A DNA stretch of 64,000 bases from Bradyrhizobium rifense. Its GTDB lineage: Bacteria > Pseudomonadota > Alphaproteobacteria > Rhizobiales > Xanthobacteraceae. This document shows, piece after piece, positions 26,906-37,000 of this stretch. The first letter of the stretch is position 1. Each line of letters begins with the position of its first letter. The DNA is taken from the NCBI RefSeq assembly GCF_008123425.1, contig NZ_VSSS01000041.1:107001-171000 (forward strand), given 5' to 3'. The notes under the pieces were generated by a model. That model was not told the origin of the DNA, searched no databases, and worked only from the letters and a program-made list of their open reading frames with translations. The translations under genes were made by a program, and so were the position numbers.

Positions 26906-28208
26906 TCCATTGAAGCCGAAGCGAATCCTGATAATCGTCGAGAATCTCCCGGTACCGTTCGATCGACGAGTCTGGAACGAAGCTACGACTCTGGTTCAGG
27001 CCGGTTACGAAGTGAGCGTGATCTGCCCGGTGGGACATGGCGCTTCTGCTCGTCGTGAAGTCATCGACGGTATTCACATTTACCGACATCCAATAGTCGA
27101 AGCACGAAGCGTCTATTTTTATTTCGTGGAATATGGAGTTGCGCTGTTCTGGGAGTTTCTGCTGGCGTGGCGCGTGCTTTTTGAACGAGGATTTGATGCA
27201 ATTCATGCGTGCAATCCGCCAGATCTAATCTTCTTGATAGGTGGATTTTTCAAACTGTTTTTCGGCAAGAAGTTTGTCTTTGATCATCACGATATCAATC
27301 CGGAACTGTTTGAGGCAAAGTTCGGGAAGCGCAATCTGCTCTATCGTGTCGTGGTCGCCCTTGAGCGTTTGACGTTCGCTGTCTCCGACATTTCGATAGC
27401 GACTAATCACTCCTACCGTGAGATCGCTATCAAGCGGGGCAGGATGGAGCCCTCGCGTGTTTTCGTAGTGCGGTCTGGTCCTAATCTGGAGCGACTCAGG
27501 ATCGTTCCCCCGGATCCATCCGTGAAGAAGGGGCGAGACTATTGCGTCGGTTATGTAGGCGTCCTCGGCGCGCAGGAGGGGATCAACTACCTTCTCGAAG
27601 CCGTCCGGCATATCGTTAGTGATCTCGATCGCCACGACATCCAGTTTTGCATCGCCGGCGGTGGTCCTGAGCTTGAGCGACTCAAGGCGCTTGCGGTTGA
27701 GTTGGGCGTTGCCGACTACGTCACGTTCGCTGGCAGGGTTTCGGACGACGAGTTGCTTAGGATCCTCAACACGGCCGATGTCTGCGTGAATTCGGACGAA
27801 TGCAATCCGATGAACGACAAGTCGACCATGAATAAGATCATGGAGTACATGGCGCTCGCAAAACCGATCGTTCAATTCGACCTTACCGAAGGCCGGTTTA
27901 CGGCGCTCGATGCCTCCCTCTACGCAAAAGCCAATGACTCGGTCGATTTTGCTGCCAAGATTGTTGAGTTATTGGGCGACGCCAAGCGTCGGGTGCAACT
28001 CGGAGAGTTCGGTAGGGCTAGGGTCGTTGATCGGCTCGCCTGGCCGCATGAGGCCCCGAAGCTCATCAACGCGTATGAAGTACTATTTGAAGGTGGTATC
28101 GCAGCGCGTGCCGGATCGAGGGAGCAGGTAACGAGAAGCGGTAGCGCCGACTTCGTAGCTGGCAATTTGGTGAGGCGACTCCTGAGCCCTCTTGCTTCAA
28201 GGAAGTGA
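26889..28208 (+). CDS. Glycosyltransferase family 4 (WbuB-like)
   Basis: 439 residues. N-terminal domain with KRILIIVENLPVPFDRRVWN, YEVSVICPVG and FDHHDINPELFEAKFGKR; C-terminal domain with YVGVLGAQEGINYLLEAV, DIQFCIAGGGPELERLKALA and NSDECNPMNDKSTMNKIMEY, the donor-binding region. The VPFDRRVWNEA start is typical of GT4 enzymes in EPS and O-antigen clusters. It overlaps the dehydrogenase by 17 bases, indicating translational coupling, and may use its GDP-mannuronate (inference). The next gene follows 8 bases later. Confidence 0.9.
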   Translation: MVLAGNPLKPKRILIIVENLPVPFDRRVWNEATTLVQAGYEVSVICPVGHGASARREVIDGIHIYRHPIVEARSVYFYFVEYGVALFWEFLLAWRVLFERGFDAIHACNPPDLIFLIGGFFKLFFGKKFVFDHHDINPELFEAKFGKRNLLYRVVVALERLTFAVSDISIATNHSYREIAIKRGRMEPSRVFVVRSGPNLERLRIVPPDPSVKKGRDYCVGYVGVLGAQEGINYLLEAVRHIVSDLDRHDIQFCIAGGGPELERLKALAVELGVADYVTFAGRVSDDELLRILNTADVCVNSDECNPMNDKSTMNKIMEYMALAKPIVQFDLTEGRFTALDASLYAKANDSVDFAAKIVELLGDAKRRVQLGEFGRARVVDRLAWPHEAPKLINAYEVLFEGGIAARAGSREQVTRSGSADFVAGNLVRRLLSPLASRK

Positions 28209-28216
28209 GGCGGGCG

Positions 28217-28855
28217 ATGGGCTCGTTTTGGACCAAGGTCAAGGCCGACGCTCACCGAGTTCGCGGCAAGTCGCCATCGATCGGCTCCATCTTAGCGCTC
28301 GCCTTCTTCAATCGCACCTTTCGGCCTGTCTTCACGCTGAGGCTCTGCCAATGGGGGGCTGAGCATTCTTCCTTTCTGAGGCTGTTGGCAAGAGGCGCCC
28401 ATCGCCATGCCTCGGCGAAGGCTGGGATCGATATGCCCTCGGTCGTTCAAGCCGGGCCTGGTCTTGTCATCGTGCACGGTTGGGGGCTCGTAGTGAACCG
28501 AGAGGCTATCATTGGCACCAATGTAACCTTGTTCAATGGCGTCGTGATCGGTCGCAAGGATAAGATCACGCGAAGTGGCCGGCAGACCGAATATCCCGTC
28601 ATTGGTGATGATGTTTGGATCGGACCGCACGCGATCATCCTTGGCGGCGTCAGGATCGGCTGTGGCGCCATCGTCGGGGCAGGCAGCGTCGTCACTAAGG
28701 ATGTTCCGGCAAACAGCGCCGTGGCTGGAAATCCCGCCAAGGTTCTCAAGACCGACGTGCTTGCGGACGTCATGAATAAAGCGCCACTGAGCCCTGAGTT
28801 TTCAGTAAGCGGATGCGTCCTGGATGAAAAGACTGTGTACGCTCGACGGGTTTGA
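28217..28855 (+). CDS. Hexapeptide-repeat serine acetyltransferase-like protein
   Basis: 212 residues from ATG 28217, which has GAGGCGGG immediately upstream; a GTG at 28205 overlapping the previous stop is the alternative. N-terminal helical part, then left-handed beta-helix repeats: GPGLVIVHGWGLVVNREAII, GTNVTLFNGVVIGRKD, VIGDDVWIGPHAIILGGVRI and GAGSVVTKDVPANSAVAGNP, the standard acyl-CoA binding end. The family includes CysE-type and EPS O-acetyltransferases. In this setting it most likely O-acetylates the EPS or a precursor; mannuronate polymers are commonly acetylated. Ends the dehydrogenase-glycosyltransferase operon. Confidence 0.85.
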   Translation: MGSFWTKVKADAHRVRGKSPSIGSILALAFFNRTFRPVFTLRLCQWGAEHSSFLRLLARGAHRHASAKAGIDMPSVVQAGPGLVIVHGWGLVVNREAIIGTNVTLFNGVVIGRKDKITRSGRQTEYPVIGDDVWIGPHAIILGGVRIGCGAIVGAGSVVTKDVPANSAVAGNPAKVLKTDVLADVMNKAPLSPEFSVSGCVLDEKTVYARRV

Positions 28856-29013
28856 TCTTTTGGAGCGCGATTTTCACAAAGTCTTTGGGCTCTGCGCCTG
28901 CCGACATCACGCGCTATTGGATGGCAATCAATCTCGTTTGATTAACCACTTAAGCCACGAAACCGATAAACATCTGCAAACAGGCTGACAAAAAAGTTCG
29001 GACGATTATACTT

Positions 29014-29026
29014 CATTTAAATTATT
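29014..29026 (+). promoter_or_regulatory. Shared AT-rich 13-mer upstream of the NRPS/PKS operon
   Basis: CATTTAAATTATT, 67 bases upstream of the ATG at 29093. The identical 13-mer occurs at 17087-17099 upstream of the initiating phosphotransferase. It contains the palindrome ATTTAAAT. Possibly a binding site for an AT-specific regulator linking the two halves of the locus; chance is not excluded. Confidence 0.3.
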
Positions 29027-29092
29027 GCAATCTCCGGTGTGCCGTTCTGCCCCATGTTCGTTTTCGAGGGGCGAGCAGAAGCGACAATATAG

Positions 29093-31033
29093 ATGGCGCA
29101 AGCAGAAGTTAATTCGCTGGCCAAAGAGACGGGGTCGCAAGACTTGCCGGGATTCTCGTGCGAAACCCTCAGCCAGTCCTTCCAGCGGCAGGCAGCGAGA
29201 GCGCCGGAGTGTGTCGCTCTCCAATTTGGGCGCGAACGCTTGACGTACCGGGAGCTCGACGAGCGATCGAACCAGCTTGCCCGGCATCTGCGCGGATTTG
29301 GCTTACAGGCAGACAACTTGGTCGCTATCTGCTTCGAAAATTCCTTCGAGCTGATTATATCGATGCTTGCCGTCCTCAAAGCGGGTGCAGGGTATCTCCC
29401 GATTGATCCTTCATACCCGGTTGAGCGGATCTCGATGATCCTGGACGATGCAAACCCGTCTGTCATCTTGACCTGCGAGGCGCTCGCCGAGAGGGTGAGA
29501 CAAAGATCGGGCGGATCAGTCGTTTGCGTCGACAAAGACAGCCAATCCATTTCGGTATTGAGCTCGATCGGATTAAATGAAATTGCCGGGTTCGATAGTC
29601 TTGCCTATGTGATCTACACTTCGGGATCGACCGGTAGGCCTAAGGGCGTGATGGTGACCCATCGGAACGCGGCTCGGCTTTTCACCGCAACGGCGGATTG
29701 GTTCAATTTCGGTCCAAGCGATGTTTGGACCTCATTTCATTCCTCGGCATTCGATTTCTCGGTTTGGGAGATCTGGGGATGCCTTTTGAACGGCGGTCGC
29801 CTCGTCTGCGTACCTCACTGGGTCACTCGTTCGCCGAGCGATTTCTATCAGTTGCTGGTTGAAGATCAGGTTACAGTGCTCAACCAGACGCCGGCGGCGT
29901 TCTATCAGCTGGTCCAGCTCGAGGAGGCGGGTGCCGTTGAGGCACTGAAGCTTCGCTACGTGATCTTCGGCGGTGAGGCGCTCAACTTCGCAAATCTACG
30001 CCCGTGGTTCGATCGTCATGGCGACCAGATGCCTCGACTTATCAACATGTATGGAATCACCGAGACGACGGTTCACGTTACCTATAGGCCCGTGTCCGCA
30101 AGGGATTCACGCGAAGAGGTGAGAAGCCTTATCGGAATTCCTATCCCCGACTTAAGCATCTACTTGCTCGACGGGGAGTTGAAGCCCGTCGCCGCCGGTG
30201 ACGTCGGTGAGATCTATGTGGGCGGCGCCGGAGTTGCTCGGGGGTATTTGAACCGGCCCGAGTTGACGGCGCAACGCTTTACGCGAGATCCGTTTGCGGA
30301 TGAGCCGTCGGCGGTGATGTACAGATCCGGAGATTTGGCGCGAATAGTCGAGGGAGGAGATCTCGAATATCTCGGACGCGGCGACTTGCAGGTAAAGGTC
30401 CGCGGCTACCGCATAGAGCTCGGAGAAATTGAGGCAACGCTTGCCGATCATCCCTCCGTCTCACAGGCCGTCGTCTTGGCGCGCAGAGATGGACCGGGAG
30501 AGCCAAGGTTGGTCGCCTATATCGTCGGCAAGCCGTCGGCTTCTCCGACAGCTCACGATTTACGCGATTTTCTCGCGAAGCGGCTGCCCGAGCATATGGT
30601 CCCATATGCCTATGAGCCGCTTGAGGCGTTTCCGCTGACAGTCAACGGCAAAGTTGACCGTGCGGCTCTCCCTGCCCCCCGGGAGCAAGTCCGGGCCACG
30701 ACCGAGCGCGCCTCGGCACCAATGGAGAGGGAGATCGAGGAAATCTGGCGCGAAGTTCTAGGTACGGGAAGCTTTGGCTTCGACGATAATTTTTTCGATG
30801 TCGGCGGCGATTCACTGCTGCTCGCCAACGTTTATGGTCTGATCCGGAGAGGGCTGAAACTCAGTTTCCCCATCACCGATCTCTTCCAGTTCACGACGAT
30901 ACGGGGCATCGCGCGCCATTTGAGCATGCGTGCCGCGACCACAACATCACGAGCAGACGCGCGCGAGAGAGCGCAGCGGCAGCGCGCAGCATTTGGCCGG
31001 AGGAGAGAGTTCCACGGGAGAGATCAATCGTGA
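29093..31033 (+). CDS. NRPS loading module, A(Thr)-T
   Basis: 646 residues with no condensation domain. A domain about 25-530: TYRELDERSNQLARHL, YTSGSTGRPKG from residue 175, FDFSVWEIWG, VTVLNQTPAAF, YVIFGGEALN, INMYGITETTVHVTY, YRSGDLAR and NGKVDRAAL. The specificity positions read by eye as D-F-W-N-I-G-M-V-H-K, the threonine code. Carrier domain with VGGDSL, Ser574. The C-terminal 40 residues are basic. Its stop overlaps the GTG of the following PKS/NRPS by four bases (GTGA), so the two are translationally coupled and the carrier-bound threonine is probably handed to the ketosynthase. The A domain is closely similar to the one at the end of the next protein. Confidence 0.95.
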   Translation: MAQAEVNSLAKETGSQDLPGFSCETLSQSFQRQAARAPECVALQFGRERLTYRELDERSNQLARHLRGFGLQADNLVAICFENSFELIISMLAVLKAGAGYLPIDPSYPVERISMILDDANPSVILTCEALAERVRQRSGGSVVCVDKDSQSISVLSSIGLNEIAGFDSLAYVIYTSGSTGRPKGVMVTHRNAARLFTATADWFNFGPSDVWTSFHSSAFDFSVWEIWGCLLNGGRLVCVPHWVTRSPSDFYQLLVEDQVTVLNQTPAAFYQLVQLEEAGAVEALKLRYVIFGGEALNFANLRPWFDRHGDQMPRLINMYGITETTVHVTYRPVSARDSREEVRSLIGIPIPDLSIYLLDGELKPVAAGDVGEIYVGGAGVARGYLNRPELTAQRFTRDPFADEPSAVMYRSGDLARIVEGGDLEYLGRGDLQVKVRGYRIELGEIEATLADHPSVSQAVVLARRDGPGEPRLVAYIVGKPSASPTAHDLRDFLAKRLPEHMVPYAYEPLEAFPLTVNGKVDRAALPAPREQVRATTERASAPMEREIEEIWREVLGTGSFGFDDNFFDVGGDSLLLANVYGLIRRGLKLSFPITDLFQFTTIRGIARHLSMRAATTTSRADARERAQRQRAAFGRRREFHGRDQS

Positions 31034-34000
31034 GCGACCGGGATGCCGAGCGGGAGGACCCAGAAGGCATAGCGATCATCGGCATGGCCGGGCGTTTTCC
31101 CGGCGCACGCAACATCGCCGAATTCTGGCGAAATCAGGTTGACGGGGTCGAATCGATCTCTCGCTTCGGTGCGGAGTCTCCCCCGATTCTCGGGCAAGAA
31201 GTCCCTGTCGCAGGTACTAGTCATGTGAATGCGCGGTCGATTGTCGAAGACATTGAGCTCTTCGATGCAGACTTCTTTGGTATCTATCCGCGCGAAGCGG
31301 AGTTGATGGATCCACAGCATCGGCTATTTCTTGAGTGCTGCTGGGAAGCAATCGAAAGCTCCGGCTATGTGCCGGAGTCGTATCCTGGTCTCATCGGGGT
31401 ATATGCCGGGTCTAGCCTATCCTCATATTTTCTCTCGCGCCTTTGTACGAGACCAGGCTTCATCGAGAAGTTCACCTCGGGCTACCAGGTATCCAACTAC
31501 ATCGAGATGATGGGAAACAGCCTGGACTTCTTGTCTACGCGCGTTTCTTACAAGTTGAATCTGCGCGGGCCGAGCTTCACGCTTCTGTCGGCTTGTTCGA
31601 CGTCATTGTTGTCGGTCACGCAGGCGTGTCAGGCGTTGTTAACGTATCAGACCGACATGGCCCTGGCTGGTGGCGTTTCGATTACCCTTCCACAGGAGCG
31701 CGGGTATCCTTACCAGGACGGGGGAATGGTTTCGCCCGATGGGCATTGCCGGGCCTTCGACGCGGCCGCCCAGGGAACCGTCTTTGGCAGCGGACTTGGC
31801 GTCGTATTGCTGAAGCGGCTAGACGATGCACTCCGCGACGGTGATCAGATTCATTCCGTCATACGTGGCTTCGCCGTCAACAATGATGGATCGGCAAAGG
31901 TCGGCTACACTGCGCCAAGCGTCAAAGGTCAGGCAAGCGTCATTACGATGGCCCACGAGGCCGCCGGGATTGATCCTGATTCGATCGGCTACATCGAGGC
32001 TCACGGAACCGGAACGCCCATGGGGGATCCGATAGAGCTCGCTGCACTAACGCAGGCCTTTCGCACCTCGACCGGACGCAAGCAGTTCTGCACGATCGGA
32101 ACCGCCAAGACAAACGTCGGACACTTGGATATTGCGGCCGGCGTTACTGGACTCATCAATGCGTCCAATATCGTGGAACACGGCGTGTTCCCGCCGACGT
32201 TGCACTACAAAAACCCAAATCCGAAATTCGATTTGGAGAGCAGTCCATTCCGAGTTGTGACGACCTGTTCGGACTGGAAGAACGATGACGGTCCTCGCCG
32301 TGCAGGAGTGAGCGCCTTCGGTGTGGGCGGAACTAACGCCCATCTCGTGCTTGAGCAAGCACCGGAGCGCTCATCGATACCGTCGAGCAGGTCCAAGCAT
32401 CTACTGGTTATGTCCGCACGTTCGGAAGCCGCTCTCGAGCGAATCACCGACAATTTGGCGGAACACCTTCGCTCTCGTCCCGGCCTCGACATCGCTGACG
32501 TCGCGTGGACGCTGCAGGAGGGGAGGCGTGAATTTCAATGTCGGCGGACCCTCGTGGTCGGCGATCTCGACGAAGCGGCTCGCCTGCTATCGAAGCGCGA
32601 GCAAGTACAGACGCGCTTACAGCCGAACGAAACTCCGGAGATCTGTTTCATGTTTCCGGGGCAGGGTTCACAGCATGTCGATATGGCGCGCGAAATCTAC
32701 GACGTCGAGCCAGTCTTTCGGACGGCGGTTGACCGTTGTGCCGAGATCCTGCAACCGCACCTCGGCGTGGATATTCGAACGCTCCTGTATCCGTCGGCAG
32801 GAGCAACCGAAGAAGCGAAACGCGCTGTGACGGACACGATCGTCGCACAACCAGCTATCTTTACGATCGAATATTCCTTGGCTCAGCTCTGGATGAGTTG
32901 GGGGATTAGACCGACAGCAATGGTCGGCCACAGCATTGGAGAGTTTGTTGCGGCATGCATTGCCGGTGTTCTCTCCTTGGAGGATGCGCTGAGGTTGGTT
33001 GCACTTCGAGGACGATTGATGCAGCAATTGCCCGCGAGTGGCATGCTCTCGGTCCGGCTCCCGGAAGCCAATCTCCGCGACCTTCTGAGTGAGCCACTGT
33101 CTCTAGCTGCAATCAATTCCCCTTCTCTCTGTGTCGTGGCCGGGCCTCTTGACGAACTTGCCGATTTCGAACGCCAGTTAAACGATAGCAAGGTCCTCTG
33201 CCGGCGGGTGGTAACGTCACATGCATTCCATTCGGCGATGATGGAGCCCATCATTGGGCCGTTGGCCGAGGCGTTCGCGGGTACCAAGCTCAGTTCGCCC
33301 AATATTCCCTATGTTTCCGGCGTCACCGGCGGCTGGATAACTGGCGAAGAGGCAACAGATCCGCTCTATTGGGCGCGACACGCACGCGAGCCGGTACGAT
33401 TCTCTTCCGCGGTCCAGGTAATACGAGCAAATCCCCAAGCCGTTCTTTTGGAAATCGGACCCGGCAACGTTCTTGGCACTCTCGCGCGACAGCATAAGGG
33501 TCCTTCTGATGACCAGATTGTCGTGTCGTCGCTCTCGGATGGCTTTTCGAGCTATCGCGATGCTGAAGCACTGCTCAACGCTCTGGGAGCGTTGTGGCTC
33601 GGCGGAATCCGGCCGAATTGGAGGAGCTTGCAAAATGGCGAGCACCGCTTGCGGGTAGCATTGCCGACCTATCCATTTGAACGTAAGCGCCACTGGCTCG
33701 CAGACGTCGCGGGGGCAAATGACGAGCCGGTTGCGATCGAGCCCACTGCTGCGGCGCTGCCGCCGCAATCTATGGCGAATTCACAGTCTAGGCAGAAAGC
33801 GAAAGCGGCGAACATGGCGCGGGACACTGATTCTGAGCAGACCTCGGTCTCGCGATCGACCCGGACGGACAAGATTCGGGCCGTGCTTGGCGACCTGTTG
33901 CAGGAGTTGTCCGGCGTAGACGTAGCCTCGATCGAAGGGACGACGAGCTTTCTTGAATTGGGCTTTGACTCTCTATTTCTCACTCAGTTCGCGCAAGCCT

Positions 34001-37000
34001 TACAGGAGAAATTTGGGATCAAGGTCACCTTCCGCCAGTTGCTCAACGACATATCGAGCTTGGCGACATTGGCGGGATATTTCGAGAGCAAGCTGCCGTC
34101 CGAGATGTTCGCTGAACCTTCAGGCGAGCCTGCACGCCGCTCCGAATCCGCTTCCCCGGCTGTCGGAGGGCTGCCGCCCCCCGCCGCGCGAGCCGTCTCT
34201 GTGGAATTGGACGGGAAGGGTTCGGTTGCCGAAAGCGCGCTGGCGCAGCTCATGCGCGAGCAACTGCAGGCAATGAACCAGTTGTTCGCGAAGCAGCTTG
34301 AGACGATACAGACTGGTGTCGTTGAGTCGTCGGTCTCCCCAGCAGCGCGCGCCTCGGTAGCTCCGCCCGCGCCAACTCGAGCCGCGGAGCCGGCAGCCAC
34401 CTCTCGCCAACCCGCTAAGTTGGACGCCGCCAGGTCCCACGGTCCATACAAGCCACAGCAAGTCGGAGCATCGCACGACCTCACCGATCAGCAACAGAGC
34501 CACTTGAAGAGCCTCATCGACCGAGTAACGCAGCGAACCGCAAAGTCCAAAGACTTCACCCAGAAGTACCGCAAGGTGCTTGCCGATCCCCGGGTCGTTG
34601 CGGGCTTTCGTGACCAATGGAAGGAGATCGTCTATCCGATCGTGACGGATCGGTCCAAGGGATCGCGCATCTGGGATATCGACGGTAACGAGTACATCGA
34701 TCTAGTAAATGGCTTCGGCCCAATCATGTTCGGCCACCGCCCCGATTTCGTCGAGAAAGCAATCGAAGCGCAACTTCACGTTGGATTTGAGACCGGCCCG
34801 CAAAGCGCGCGCGCCGGCGAAGTGGCCGAGATGTTTTGCGACATGACTGGCAACGAACGCATGGCGTTCTGCAACACGGGCTCGGAGGCGGTCCTTGCGT
34901 CCTTGCGGGTGGCCCGAACAGTTACCGGTCGAAGTAAGATCGTCATGTTTAATGGCGACTATCATGGCCTCTTCGACGAAGTCCTCGTAAAAGGTATCAA
35001 GGACAGGACCGGAGGACCGATTGCTGTTCCAATTGCCCCAGGTATCCCGCGCGATAGTACTTCAAACATGGTGGTGCTGGACTACGGTACCCAAGAGTCT
35101 CTTGATTGGATCCGGAAGAACGCCGACAATCTTGCTGCCGTTCTTATCGAACCCGTGCAGAGTCGACACCCTGCATTGCAGCCGCTCGATTTCCTGAAGG
35201 AGGTCCGGCAAATTACGGCAGCTTCTGGTACGGCGATGATCTTCGACGAGGTCGTCACGGGATTCCGCGTGCACCCTGGTGGCTGCCAAGCGCTCTTCGG
35301 CATCCGCGCAGACCTCGCCGCTTATGGAAAAGTCGTAGCAGGTGGCATGCCTGTCGGTGTTCTCGCCGGTACTCACCGGTTCATGGACGCTCTTGACGGC
35401 GGTTCATGGCAGTTTGGAGATGATTCCTATCCTGAGGCTGGCGTGACGTTCTTTGCCGGCACCTTCGTGCGTCATCCTCTCGTCCTCGCGGCGATGCATG
35501 CAGTGTTGGCGCATTTCAAGGATCATGGCGCTGCTCTTCAGGAGCGTCTGAACCAACGGACCACAGACCTGGTCCATCGGCTCAACGAGGTGCTGAAGTT
35601 GGAGGGTATACCCACACACATAGAGTCTTTCGGTAGTCTATTTTACTTCAGTTTCGCGACTTCAGAGCGGCTTTCAAGCCTCTACTTCTTCTATCTTCGC
35701 GACAAAGGTATCCATATTCGCGAAGGCTTTCCCTGCTTTCTAACGACGTCGCACAGTGACGCCGATTTGGAGAGTATCGTTCGCGCATTCAAAGAGAGCG
35801 CTGTCGAGATGCGACAGGCCGGCTTTGTGTCCGGTCCGACGGATTTGTCATCGTCCGGCGCAGTTTCGGAGAATTCGCGAAATCTAGGGGCGCAGAAGCC
35901 GGAATCGATACAGCTTACGGAAGCTCAGCGCGAGATCTTTCTTGCGACCGTATTGGGAGGCGACGCGTCCTGCGCCTTCAACGAGTCGTTCGGCGTAACG
36001 TTGAGAGGAGAATTACGGATAGAATCGCTTCGCGAGTCGGTGAACGATCTGCTCGCGCGACACGAGGCGCTTCGAGCAACCATCGATGCAGACGGTCACT
36101 TCATGCATGTGAAGCCGGAGCTTCGGCTCGACGTCTCGATACGCGACCTGACGAGTGTTGAGCCATCTGCGCGCGAGGCGGAGTGCGAGCGCATCCTGGC
36201 CGCGGATGCGCGGCTTCCGTTTGATCTGGTTAACGGCCCGCTCATCCGCGCAGAAGTCCTTCGGCTGGGGGAGACCTATCATAAATTGATGGTCACATCC
36301 CATCATATCGTTTGCGACGGATGGTCGACCAACGTGCTGGTCGACGAACTAGCGACGTTGTATTCCGCGAAGGTTGAGAGAAGTAAGCCGGAACTCTCGG
36401 CGCCGGCCCGCTTCAGCGAGTATGCGCGAACTCAATTCGAACTGCAGAGCTCCAGCGAGCATGCGAATGTCGAGGCGTATTGGCTCGATCAGTTCCGGAA
36501 GTTGCCTGAACCTTTGGCGTTGCCAACGGATCGGCCAAGAACTTCAGTAAAGACGCATGCAGGCGCAACCGCAAGGTCTCACATTGATGCTGAAACCTAT
36601 CGTAGGATAAAACAGCTAGGAGCCAAGAATGGGTGCACTCTATTCGCGACGCTGCTCGCTGGCTTTTCCGTGCTTCTTCATCGACTGAGCAGCCAGAGTG
36701 ACGTCGTCGTTGGCATTCCGGCCGCGGGACAAGCCCTGTTCGATGGCGGCAGTCTCGTCGGCCATTGCGTCAACTTTCTGCCTCTGCGGACTCAAATCGA
36801 TCCAAGCGCGTCGTTTGCCCAAGCATTGAACAGCACCAAGCGGGCACTGCTTGATGCGTATGATCATCAAGCCTACACGTACGGGACGCTGGTACGAGAG
36901 TTAGGCATCACCCGCGATCCCGCCCGGACGCCTCTAATGGATGCCCAATTCAATCTCGAGCGCCTTGGAGCAGGCGCTCGCTTTGTAGGGCTTGAGGCGG

